Shown here piece after piece: positions 52,293 to 62,205 of a stretch of 64,000 nt of DNA. Where the stretch lies: NCBI GenBank assembly GCA_946902875.1, contig OX336350.1, positions 18,962,048 to 19,026,047 on the forward strand, written 5' to 3'. The position numbers and the translations under genes were made by a program. A model generated the notes under the pieces. It saw only the letters and a list, made by a program, of their open reading frames with translations. It was not told the origin of the DNA and searched no databases. Positions within the stretch are counted from its first letter, which is position 1, and each line of letters opens with the position of its first letter. The DNA comes from Nematopogon swammerdamellus. Lineage: Eukaryota; Arthropoda; Insecta; Lepidoptera; Adelidae.

Positions 52293-52599
52293 TGTGGTGA
52301 TAGCGACACCTATCCCACAACTGAATAATAAAGATCGATAATATCCTACATCGCTTCGCGACGAAGAAACAGAAACATTCACTAGCACACCAACAGGTGG
52401 CAAATAACGGCTAATTAAGAATTCCATACGCCACATAACACGTTGCTGAAATATCAAATACGCCTCGCATAAATACAGATCGCTTGGCAGAACAACAGGG
52501 CACTAGCCCATACAAATACTAGCACGACAACATCAGCTGCAGCTACACGTGGAGCCAGAGGACACGACACCGCTTCACCTTTTACCTCACAGCTCTACA
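52293..52599 (+). mobile_element. LTR-like unit 3
   Basis: 307 bp, because of an extra segment of about 11 bp (AATACTAGCA) near 52515. TGTGGTGATAGCG start, CACAGCTCTACA end. Confidence 0.8.
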
Positions 52600-52874
52600 T
52601 TGGTGACCCCTACAAAGAACATCGCAACCTTCATGAAGCTGACATCGCAACATTACCTACTGGCTTCCCACAAGCGGGTCTCAACCAGTAGGTAATCGTA
52701 GCAAGCAAGACAACACTCGGTCAACGCCCCGCCGCCCGCCGCGCGCCTCCACAGAGGACTACGTCAGCAGTACGCGACACCAACTGACCACGCCGACCAA
52801 GCTGCGTCATCGGAGCATACTGACTGATCGGCTCTCAATCGTCACGGACTACGTCACGACTGAGGGGGGAATAC
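52600..52874 (+). mobile_element. Short non-coding internal region 2
   Basis: 275 bp with the same putative primer site, 11-bp stem (52653-52663 and 52685-52695) and polypurine tract as region 1. A CCGCCCGCCG expansion is present near 52730. Confidence 0.8.
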
Positions 52875-53170
52875 TGTGGTGATAGCGACACCTATCCCAC
52901 AACTGAATAATAAAGATCGATAATAACCTACATCGCTTCGCGACGAAGAAACAGAAAGATTCACTAGCACACCAACAGGTGGCAAATAACGGCTAATTAA
53001 GAATTCCATACGCCACTTAACACATTGCTGAAATATCAAATACGCCTCGCATAAATACAGATCGCTTGGCAGAACAACTGGGGCACTCGCCCATACAACA
53101 ACATCAGCTGCAGCTACACGTGGAGCCAGAGGACACGACACCGCTTCACCTTTTACCTCACAGCTCTACA
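52875..53170 (+). mobile_element. LTR-like unit 4
   Basis: 296 bp and almost identical to unit 1. The minus-strand 95-codon frame across it recurs in every unit and has no recognisable domain. Confidence 0.8.
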
Positions 53171-53441
53171 TTGGTGACCCCTACAAAGAACATCGCAACC
53201 TTCATGAAGCTGACATCGCAACATTACCTACTGGCTTCCCACAAGCGGGTCTCAACCAGTAGGTAATCGAAGCAAGCAAAACAACACTCGGTCAACGCCC
53301 CGCCGCCGCGCGCCTCCACAGAGGACTACGTCAGCAGTACGCGACACCAACTGACCACGCCGACCAAGCTGCGTCATCGGAGCATACTGACTGATCGGCT
53401 CTCAATCGTCACGGACTACGTCACGACTGAGGGGGGAATAC
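53171..53441 (+). mobile_element. Short non-coding internal region 3
   Basis: 271 bp, same length as region 1. Stem at 53224-53234 and 53255-53265. Polypurine GAGGGGGGAA near 53429. Confidence 0.8.
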
Positions 53442-53737
53442 TGTGGTGATAGCGACACCTATCCCACAACTGAATAATAAAGATCGATAATAACCTACAT
53501 CGCTTCGCGACGAAGAAACAGAAAGATTCACTAGCACACCAACAGGTGGCAAATAACGGCTAATTATGAATTCCATACGCCACCTAACACATTGCTGAAA
53601 TATCAAATACGCCTCGCATAAATACAGATCGCTTGGCAGAACAACTGGGGCACTCGCCCATACAACAACATCAGCTGCAGCTACACGTGGAGCCAGAGGA
53701 CACGACACCGCTTCACCTTTTACCTCACAGCTCTACA
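53442..53737 (+). mobile_element. LTR-like unit 5
   Basis: 296 bp, ending CACAGCTCTACA and followed by TAAG (53738-53741), the same four bases that precede unit 1. If the LTR is read as ending in TAC, the duplication is ATAAG. The boundary is uncertain by one base. Confidence 0.8.
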
Positions 53738-53777
53738 TAAGTTTAATTCATGTTGTTGATTAAATATAATATTTGTG

Positions 53778-54178
53778 TCAGCCTCGGTATCTCAGTGGTG
53801 CGGTCGGTCGACTGTTGTTAAGCACACCTAGGCGCGGTCAGTACTTGGATGGGTGAACGCTCGACCGTGTTCGAGGCCGAGCGTGGTTAGGATTCCACGT
53901 AGAACTGTAGGTCCCTTTCCTTCTTACCTTACTAGGTGGTAGTGTTCATCTTGCCCGGGGTGATACCACCGCACTGAATGAAACGTCGGTCGAAACGGCT
54001 ATGTAAATAGTTCGTGTTTTCCGTCCAGTTCAGTGCAGCCTATCGGCTGCACTGAACTGGACGGACATTTCATATCTGAAATGAAGGGAAGCACTGGCAT
54101 GGCACCTAGTTCACCTGGTGATGGGCTGACATCACGGTTGTAGGTAGTGTAGACAATCGTATCAGTTTCCATAAAAAC
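53778..54178 (+). mobile_element. SINE-A, full length, with internal snapback
   Basis: Head TCAGCCTCGGTATCTCAGTG and 5S-like GCGGTCAGTACTTGGATGGG. The B-box hairpin is mutated (TGGTTAGGATTCCACG). The body contains a perfect 20-bp inverted repeat at 54021-54040 and 54045-54064. Confidence 0.9.
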
Positions 54179-54299
54179 TTTACTCACGTTTTTGCTCTGC
54201 CAACCGTCGCAACAAGCAGAGCACTCATGAGGATGGCCCATGCATGACCCATGGATGATACACGGTATCGACAAGGGCCACAAGATGGTGAAAAATAAA

Positions 54300-54900
54300 A
54301 AAAAGTTTGAGAATTATAGAGAGAAAATCGCAAAAACCCGCTTAAAATAGCCGTTTTTAGGGGGTTTAAAAAGGGAACTTATAAACATTTTTCCAAATAT
54401 ATATTTTAAACTTTTATATTTTTATATTGTAAATAGTTTGTGTTTTCTGTCCAGTTCAGTGTAGCCGGCACGACCGAGGGGAAGCACTGACGTGGCACCT
54501 AGCCCACCCGGTGTTAGGGGCTGACATCACGGATGTTGTAGGAGATGTAGCCAACCGTGTCAGTTTCCATAAAAAAAAATTGACTCAATATCTCGAGATT
54601 TTTTTTTTAAAGAGAGGTTTGGGAGTTATGATTTTTTTTTATGTTTCGTTACGCGAGTTACGAGTCGTCTTTATCTTGCAGTGTGAGTAGTTTTTTTTTA
54701 AAATGGTTTTCGGGTATGCATATACTTTAAGGATTTTAATATTTTAATTAATTTTTTTTTTTTTTTGACAATTTTTGTAAATTTTTCTAAATTTACATAT
54801 TTCTTGTATTTGAATAAGTACGCCCAAAAAGCTATTTTCAATGTACCCGAAGTTCATGTAATGCATGAGATCTGTGATTTTTTTTCATCCACATAATAAC
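54300..54900 (-). repeat. Dispersed repeat family H, copy 2
   Basis: Inverse of blocks at 19800-20640 (TAGGGGGTTTAAAAAGGGAA, CGTTACGCGAGTTACGAGTC, AATGCATGAGATCTGTGATT). Interrupted by a SINE-A fragment at 54425-54579. Confidence 0.6.
54425..54579 (+). mobile_element. SINE-A 3' fragment inside family H
   Basis: TAAATAGTTTGTGTTTTCTG to CGTGTCAGTTTCCATAAAAA. Confidence 0.85.
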
Positions 54901-55504
54901 ACTGCCCACAGTCTATCGAAAAACATAGCTTGAGAGCAAAATTTACTATTTTACTGAGAATTCTGTCTACAAAGACTTATGAATGACTTAAGTACATCAG
55001 GTGTAAAGTGCGTTTGTCAAATTTTGATACGTAATTTATATCAACTTAATTATGTTAGTGTTAGTGCTGAGATGTTTTCATCACAGACATTCTATTTTCA
55101 GTTTGCGTCTTCAATCAGATAAATAAATATTTACTTGAAAGGCCTACGTAAGTTGATACAGTCATTTGAAGTTTGAATTAGTAATTTAGCTCTCTTGATT
55201 TAGTTTAGGAAACTAACGGAAGATATTTTTGGAGTGAATGGATGGGTCGGGAAGGATCTAGCTAGCTAGACGCACGTACCTAGACTAGATAAGATAAAGA
55301 TAACACTTATTGCAACTTATTGCACCATTTAATACATAAACCTGTTGGCGAGCCTAAACCCCTCTCACTTGGAGAGGGGTTTAGTAATTGTGTTGGATTT
55401 CGTTGGAGTTCTTCGATTATAGCTGCAAATATGTTCCATTCTACACTTTCTGGTATCTAAAGTCAAGTTCCAATCTTCTTTATTCTAAAAGATATTTAAA
55501 AATC
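54901..55504. other. No gene; family Q trace at 55216-55290
   Basis: GGAGTGAATGGATGGGTCGG and AGACGCACGTACCTAGACTA match the family Q LINE tail at about 14135-14180. A hairpin CCCCTCTCACTT/AAGTG-type pair lies near 55357-55375. The rest is unassigned. Confidence 0.45.
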
Positions 55505-55604
55505 CTGCGTGTGGGGTAGCTACTTAAAATAATAGCCCCACTGCATCTCTCCCCGTGCCTGTCTTCTTAGTCCCTTAGAGACTCTGGGCCCTAAGTGATA
55601 GGGA
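55505..55604 (+). mobile_element. Family C fragment
   Basis: TGTGGGGTAGCTACTTAAAA, then AATAGCCCCACTGCATCTCT. It is disrupted by the RTE insertion downstream. Confidence 0.7.
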
Positions 55605-55615
55605 AGATGAGTACA

Positions 55616-56218
55616 GTCAGTCAGTCAGTCAGTCAGCGTGTAAGCGTCCACTGCTGGACATACGCCTCTCCAATTTTCCTCCAGTCCTCCCGGCCTTCGG
55701 CGATACGGAACCACTGATTTCCGCCGGCGTACTTGATGTCGTCGTCCCACCTGGCGGGTGGTCTTCCCACACTCCGTTTTCCTGTCCACGGCCGCCAGTG
55801 TAGGACACGGTTACTCCAACGGTCATCGTCTCTTCGGCTAACGTGCCCAGCCCACTGCCACTTGAGCTTAGCCACCCGGTGTCCAATATCGACTACTTTG
55901 GTGCGTCGGCGGATTGCCTCGTTACGCACCATATCACGTAGCGATATTCCCAGCATGGCTCGCTCCATTGCTCGCTGGGCAACTTTCAACCTTTGGACAA
56001 CAGCGACCGTCAGAGTCCACGTTTCACACCCGTACGTCATAACCGGGAGGACACACTGGTCATATATACGGGTCTTTAAATTCTGCGGAAGGTCAGACTT
56101 CAGGACGAATTTTAGTTTTCCAAAGGCAGCCCAACCCAGTTGAATTCGTCTCTCCACCTCCTTAAGCAGACCTTGTCTACCAAGCCGCAGAATTTGACCG
56201 AGGTATACGTATACGTAT
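55616..56218 (-). pseudogene. RTE-type LINE C-terminus, copy P3, longest
   Basis: The minus-strand frame (55633 to about 56205) reads GQILRLGRQGLLKEVERRI, QLGWAAFGKLKFVLKSDLPQ, YDQCVLPVMTYGCETWTLTV, KLKWQWAGHVSRRDDDRW, RPPARWDDDIKYAGGNQW and EAYVQQWTLTR-stop. This is the region after the catalytic core of an RTE-type reverse transcriptase. It has an intact frame, a (CTGA)n tail, and an exact 11-bp target duplication AGATGAGTACA (55605-55615 and 56219-56229). Severe 5' truncation leaves no enzymatic domain. Confidence 0.9.
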
Positions 56219-56335
56219 AGATGAGTACAATGGGGCTGATATTAACAAATCTTTGTTGAAAGACCTAAAAATAATAATAAATAAAATAAAAATAAAACAC
56301 ATTTTGATATTTTCAGATATGGAGTAAGTTATTCT

Positions 56336-56692
56336 TTATTCTTTCAATCCAACCTATCTTCGCAGCACACGCCGCGGAGACCGAACACCCTGTTGTTGTC
56401 GACATTGGGTTTTTGAGAACCCATTGGTTGTCAAAATAGTTTCTTTGCCGCCTCGCTGGGGTGTTGTGGAACTGTCTTCCGGCGAGTGTGTTTCCCGAAG
56501 CCTTTAACTTGGGTGTCTCAAATGTCGTATTAACAGGCTAGACAACCTAGCAACAGTCCGCAAATCTGCTGGCATGACGCCTAACTGAGCGTGGTTTCGC
56601 GAGGAGAGGTGTTTTTGGCCCTGTCGACTGCACCATTAGCCCCTCAGCAAGTCAGGACAGCCACCCGTGTTGGTTTACATAAAAAAGTTCGA
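56336..56692 (+). pseudogene. LINE-D ORF2 C-terminus and 3' UTR
   Basis: The plus strand has GAGACCGAACACCCTGTTGT, matching the EHPVVVDIG of the 16 kb copy, then a CTGTCTTCCGGCGAG (LPAS) region with frame damage. The 3' UTR ends TGTTGGTTTACATAAAAAAG. This tail (56658-56686) is the reference for comparison with SINE tails. Confidence 0.75.
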
Positions 56693-56716
56693 AAATTATC
56701 AAGTGCGTAGGTAGTA

Positions 56717-57120
56717 CGGCGGCGGGTGGCCGAGTGGTTTGAGCATCGGCTTCTCATGCGAGAGGTCCGCGGTTCGAATCCGGTCGGCGTGTACCAATGA
56801 GTTTTTTCTGACGAAAAAATTTACATGCATACCTATACCTGCTGCTTCACCGTTCGGAACCGGTGTAAAACTGTAGGTCCCTTCCCTTGCCCCTTACTAG
56901 GTGGTAGGCTCAAATTGTAGCCGACTGGGTTGGTACCACCGTACTGGATGTAAGATGGCCGCATAGCAGCCTCGGTTGTGCTCTCCTCTAGTCCAGTATA
57001 GCCAGCAATCCAGGGAAGTCTCCGGTATGGCACCTACCTTCTCGGAGGTGATATTGGCTAGTCGAAGCATGCGCTTTGGCCCCTCCGACTCAGCCACCCA
57101 TTCCGGATTACATAAAAAAA
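56717..57120 (+). mobile_element. SINE-B, full length
   Basis: GGTGGCCGAGTGGTTTGAGC box A, GGTTCGAATCC box B, full body and ATTACATAAAAAAAAAAAG tail. It sits 25 bp after a LINE-D 3' end. Confidence 0.9.
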
Positions 57121-57492
57121 AAAAGTACGCAAAACAACTATAATTCCCATATATGTCCCAGATATGTCCATCCTGAAGGTCAATTCTAAATATTGGTCAA
57201 AGAATTTTTCAAATCGGATGAGCATTTTCCGAGATTACCTCCTATACTAATTTACAAACTTTACCTCGTTATAATATTATATTTATAAGCGACGAGAAAT
57301 GGCCGATATAACGCTTTTAATTAAAATATTCAGCCATAACGCTCAAGTTCATTGCCCTGAACTTCTCAGTCTTCCGCCCTTGCGTCACAACAACCGTATC
57401 GTCACAACAACCCTGTCTGCTACAAGTACCACTTTGCCTTACGCGCTATCGACAGAATTCATGTCAGAGCCAGCAAGAAGTAAAATAGTGAC

Positions 57493-57605
57493 TTTTTTTA
57501 TGTAATCCGGTATGAGTGGCTGAGTCGGATTGGCCAAAGCACATGCACCGACCAGCCATTATCACCTCTGAGAAGGTGGTTCCATACCGGAAACTTCCAT
57601 CGGCC
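57493..57605 (-). mobile_element. SINE-B 3' tail fragment
   Basis: TTTTTTTATGTAATCCGGTA to CATACCGGAAACTTCCATCG. Confidence 0.8.
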
Positions 57606-57635
57606 TCGTTGTTCCATCAAACTTCCATCGGAACC

Positions 57636-57972
57636 ATCGGCCTCGTTGTTAGTAGCTATGTATTTCCGAAAACGTATGTCATATTATTATAAAACAGCTC
57701 GGGCTTGGGCCTCACTTTAGTCACTTAGCCTTGTTATTTCACCTTCTTCTTAGTGGTAGATAGAACGTGTGCTCAGTTCTGATATAATGTTTGCAAGTTA
57801 ATTAAACAGTTTTGTTTTAATTTCATTATCGGCCATCGGCCTCGTTGTTAGTAGCTATGTGTTTTCGAGAAAGTATATCATATTATAAAAGAGCTCGGCC
57901 TTGGGCCTCACTTCAGTGAATTAGCCTTGGCATTTCAGCTTCTACTTAGTGGTAGATGGAACGTTAGACAGA
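57636..57972 (+). repeat. Direct duplication, two ~145-bp copies
   Basis: CATCGGCCTCGTTGTTAGTA begins both copies (57636 and 57834). They share GCTCGG(G/C)(C/T)TTGGGCCTCACTT and TAGTGGTAGAT(A/G)GAACGT. A CGGCCTCGTTGTT stub also occurs at about 57600. Confidence 0.8.
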
Positions 57973-57985
57973 TGATTACCAGTAC

Positions 57986-58426
57986 AATTGGTATTTGTCA
58001 CATAGCGTTATTCCAAATACTGAGAATGCGCTAGTAGAAATAGCGGCCCTTAGTATATTCTTATTGGGATTCGAATTTCAAGTGAGCGAAGAAGCGCGCC
58101 AAAAGCTGATATGTCCAAGGTGGATATGATATTATTATCACTACCTACCTATGTCTTATTTTTTCCAGTCAACCGGCGAATGGCTCTCGAACACCGGCCG
58201 AATCTCTATTTATAGTACAGTTACGACTCTGAAGCTGACAGTTCATTAAAAGCCCGTTAAGATGGCGGCGGAACGTCGGTTTTATCGCTCGCCAATGGTT
58301 TATTTGGCGGAGTGCTCTTTTATTCCGGTTCACACCCAGATGCGTCTGGATATTAATTTGGGTGGTCGGCAGAGCGATCACGTAGTGTTGTAGCGCGCGA
58401 TTGAAAAACACCTCTTATACACTGCC
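57986..58426. other. No recognised gene
   Basis: An 80-codon minus frame (58169-58411) has no known motif. No repeat partner in the window. Confidence 0.35.
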
Positions 58427-58820
58427 TTTTTTTATGTAATCCGTTATGGGTGGCTGTGTCGGTGGGGCCAAAGCACATGCTCTGATTAGCCAATATCACT
58501 CCGAGAAGGTAGGTGCCATACCGGAAACTTCCCTGGATTGCTGGCTATACTGGACTAGAGGAGAACAAAACCGAGGCTGCTATGCGGCCATCTTACATCC
58601 AGTACGGTGGTACCAACTCAGTCGGCTACAATTTGAGCCTACCACCTAGTAAGGGGCAAGGAAAGGGAGTTTTACACCGGTTCCGAACGGTAAAGCAGCA
58701 GGCATTCACGTAAATTTTTTCGTCAGAAAAAACTCATTGGTACACGCCGAACGGATTCGAACCTCGGACCTCCCGCATGAGAAGCCGATGCTCAAACCAC
58801 TCGGCCACCCGCCGCGCCGC
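58427..58820 (-). mobile_element. SINE-B, full length
   Basis: T run at 58427, body, box B GGTTCGAATCC and box A GGTGGCCGAGTGGTTTGAGC on minus. Confidence 0.9.
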
Positions 58821-59446
58821 TTTAATAAGTGACAGATCTATAATAAGCTTATAATAAGTGACAGATCGTGTGGCACCAGAACCATGTAACAAGCACTTGT
58901 CAGTTATCAAATTAACGTCACGGGGAATATGTTTCATGACGACGACGTTGTTCCCTCTCGCTTTCCACCCCACGGAGGTGAATTGTCAGAGAGATCTATG
59001 TTGTCACAGCCCTTTTCGCGTTAGTTTGACATTGACAGACAAGTGAGTGTGACAATATTCCAGTGTCTACTTAATTTACTACTTAATAAATTATAATCAA
59101 ATGTTTTTGTCGTTCGTCTGTTTCTTACAACGTACTCATACTACTAATTACTAAATCTGAAATTTCACATGAGAATAATCGAATGCTTTAATTAAAACTA
59201 TGCAATTCGCGGACCGAACTTAGTTTCACAGAATGAAGTCAAATAAATACTACTACTGAGCTATAATAGGTCTCAGTGAATGGGACCGATTGCTGTCATC
59301 AAAATATATAAAACTTCCAAGTCATTTTACTCGCATTTTGACAGATTGCAACATAATGTAATAATAAATAAGTTAATTTTACTGAGACTTTTTATGTAGA
59401 TATATAAATATTTCTTTAATTACAATAATTTGTTTTCATTTTTAAC
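58821..59446. other. No recognised feature
   Basis: Small direct repeat TAAGTGACAGATC at 58827 and 58855. AT-rich otherwise. Confidence 0.4.
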
Positions 59447-59910
59447 CCTCCGACGAAAAAATAGGAGTGTTATAATTTTAATGTGTGTGTATGTGTGTCA
59501 GTCTGTGGCATCGTAGCTCCCAAACGGATGGACCGATCTGGATGCGGTTTTTTTTATTAGAAAGCTCAAAGAAAGGGGTGATGTTAGCTATGTTTGTAAT
59601 CAAGTAATTAAGTAATCAAAACATTTATAATCTTAAAAAGTGGACCGATTTGTATGCGTTTTTTTTTTAAAAAGCTTGAAATAAAAGTTTAATTACAAAT
59701 TTAAAACCCCCGACCCATGAAAAGTCAAAAATAATTTCCGTTTACTTACTTAAAGGGGTCGGGGGACCGCTAAGTAAATAAAATATAGAACTCAGACCTG
59801 CGCGGGAATTTACTTAGCGGTCCACCGACTCCTTTAAGTACCTAAGTAAACGGAAATTATTTTCGACTTTTTAATGTTCGGGGTTTTTTTTTATTTGTAA
59901 TTTTAAATCA
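59447..59910 (+). mobile_element. Family K repeat
   Basis: CCTCCGACGAAAAAATAGGA, GGCATCGTAGCTCCCAAACG, then the foldback hairpin 59700-59890 with CCGTTTACTTACTTAAAGG arms. Confidence 0.8.
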
Positions 59911-60227
59911 ATTGTTTCCACCCGCAGTGAATGTTGAATGATGTGAATATATATAAATTTTTACCTTGATCTGCTCAAATAATAAAATATTGACAGCAAC
60001 CAGTTACATAGACATTTGTTCCAGTCGCACGCTCGAATAACAGTCTAACGCGACGTCTGAAATGAAAATTGAATCAACCAAGTGGCACGTAAAAAATTAA
60101 GTAGACACGCCTCGGTAACCGACGTGGCATATGACTGGCATATGTTTTTTTAGTCTACCGTCTTCTATATTCTGACCAAATAATTAAATCTAGTCTGTCA
60201 CACTGCAATCGTCTATATTACTTGTTA

Positions 60228-60704
60228 TACAGGATGTTTCAGGATAGGCTTGAGAAACTTCAGGAATAGAAAGTACTCATTATTAGAAGAAAATAATCCG
60301 TATCACTCAAATCGAAATTCCGTAGTTTTTTTTTTCGTACAAAAATTTAAAATTGTAATAAAAACTCGATGGACAGTGAGATTTGGCAACAGTGCTGTCT
60401 AAGTCTAGGGAGTGCAATGACCTAGCCAGTCCCCTTTTTCTTTTGATGTCATTCAAATTTAAGTGTTTGGAATTTACCTACATGAAGTTACATTCTACTA
60501 GTTAAGTATGTAAGTTAGACATTTTTTGTTTATTTACATAATAAAGGTGTACGTTAACCGTCCACCAAAGCTCGATGAAACGATTTTCACTAAAAAGTAC
60601 TATATAAAAATTATCGAATTTGATCGTTTCAGAGTTTTTCGTCTTCAAGTATGGACCCCTTTCGAACCCTGAAGATATGAAACCCTATCCTGAAACAGCC
60701 GTAT
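60228..60704 (+). mobile_element. Family L TIR element, complete copy
   Basis: Left TATACAGGATGTTTCAGGAT, right ATCCTGAAACAGCCGTATA, inverted. Inside are AAGTGTTTGGAATTTACCTA and TTAACCGTCCACCAAAGCTC. No long frame. Confidence 0.85.
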
Positions 60705-60824
60705 ACGTATATCTAGCTAGATAGATAGCTAACTCAACAAGTTATAGTAATTGAGAACACCGTGTAATATTGTAAAATTTCTGCATCAGTAAAAATATTA
60801 TCTATGCACTTCTTCTTTTCCTTT

Positions 60825-61047
60825 CCTACCTTACTAGGTTCAACCCGCCCGGGTTGGTGCCACCGCACTGAATGAAACGTCGGTCGAAACGGCTATGTAA
60901 ATAGTTTGTGTTTTCCATCCAGTTCAGCGTAGCCAGCATGAAAATGTAGGGAAGCACTGACATGGCACCTAGTTAACCCGGTGTTAAGGGCTGACATCAC
61001 GGATGTTGTAGCTCATGTAGACAACCGTGACAGTTTCCATAAAAAAA
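60825..61047 (+). mobile_element. SINE-A 3' half
   Basis: CCTTACTAGGTTCAACCCGC to CGTGACAGTTTCCATAAAAA. Confidence 0.85.
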
Positions 61048-61535
61048 CCGCCTTCAAAAATGTATGAAATAAAAAAAAATCGAACCCTAGAGTTGAAGGC
61101 GGTGCTAAAGAAGGCTACACAAATCACAAAGGATATCATGCACTCATGTTTTCTTTCATGCATCATTTTTGCTTGCTTTAGCACCACCTTCAACTCTATT
61201 TTTTTTATTGCATACATTTTTGAAGGCGGTTTTTATATTTTTTTAAATAGTTTTTTATTTCACAATTTTTTTTTTAGTAATAATTTTTTGCCATTAATGT
61301 ACTCGGCGGAATCCCTCGGCCTTCGGCCTCGCGATTCCGCCTCGCTTTCCAATCCGATCTTGACCAAATTGACGACGATCTTGGCCACACGGGAAGCACC
61401 AGCTTTCAAATAAAAAAAGAATCATCAAAATCGGTTCACCCAGTCGAAAGTTCTGAGGTAACAAACATAAAAAAAATAAATAAAAAAATACAGTCGAATT
61501 GAGAATTTCCTCCTTTTTTTGAAGTCGGTTAAAAG
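61046..61535. mobile_element. Element with long internal hairpin
   Basis: 61046-61232 is a hairpin (ACCGCCTTCAAAAATGTAT pairs with its reverse at 61213-61232; GAGTTGAAGGCGGTGCTAAA pairs with TTTAGCACCACCTTCAACTC). The right end TTTTTTTGAAGTCGGTTA is an imperfect inverse of the left end, so the whole may be a TIR element. A CGGCCTTCGGCCTCG patch is inside. Confidence 0.65.
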
Positions 61536-61611
61536 CAAAATGCACCATACGCATGAATCAGTTACTCCGGCTAGTGTATTCATTTTATGTTTCTTCACTA
61601 GATATATGCAA

Positions 61612-61703
61612 AGTACCGTGTGGGGCCGGTACTTAAAAAGAATATCCCTACTGCATATCTCCCCGTGCATGTCGTAAAAGGCGACTAAGCGATAAAGACA
61701 AGA
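61612..61703 (+). mobile_element. Family C head fragment
   Basis: TACCGTGTGGGGCCGGTACT to GGCGACTAAGCGATAAAGAC, cut by the SINE-B tail fragment. Confidence 0.8.
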
Positions 61704-61820
61704 TTTATTTTTTTATGTATTCCGGTATGGGTGGCTGAGTCAGAGGGGCTAAAGCGCATGCTCCGACCAGCCAATATCACCTCCGAGAAGGTAGGTGCCA
61801 TACCGGAGACTTCCCTGGAT
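61704..61820 (-). mobile_element. SINE-B 3' tail fragment
   Basis: TTTTTTTATGTATTCCGGTA to ACCGGAGACTTCCCTGGAT, joined directly to a family T LINE tail. Confidence 0.8.
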
Positions 61821-61825
61821 ATAAA

Positions 61826-62010
61826 AAATATAGAATAGAATAGGATCGAAATTCTTTATTGCACACAAAAACACAGAGATACACAAGACAAAAGATAACA
61901 TACAGAAGAAGAATAGAAGCTAACAATAATTCACACAGAAACAAGAGAACAGTAGCGTGCAAAGGCGGACTTATCACTTTAAGTGATTTCTTCCAGTCAA
62001 CCTTTGTGTG
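61826..62010 (-). mobile_element. LINE 3' end, family T
   Basis: AGAATAGAATAGGATCGAAA, then TTCTTTATTGCACACAAAAA, GTGCAAAGGCGGACTTATCA and TTCTTCCAGTCAACCTTTGT. Confidence 0.7.
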
Positions 62011-62205
62011 ATGAGAGTAAGTGAGTAAGAAAATATATAGACTGCTCTAGTCATATCCTCCCTAGGTTCACGCCTCCCTTGACAAACTTTATCTCGATCT
62101 TTACGTACAAGGAAGACGTAGAAACTGACCAGCTGTCAATATTTTATTGCCACTTTCAGCGAGATTCTTTTTACGAGCGGTCAACACGTCTCTGTCGTAA
62201 TATCT

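Noticed and set aside
51387..53708. Repeated minus-strand frames of 61-103 codons (MSCPLAPRVAAADVVVWAS...)
   Set aside because: They are the antisense of the LTR-like units, repeat because the LTR repeats, and have no recognisable domain. I considered a tandem gene cluster and dropped it once the TG...CA ends, primer-site and polypurine positions were seen.
58169..58411. 80-codon minus frame in a low-repeat stretch
   Set aside because: No motif, no start context, and length within chance expectation.
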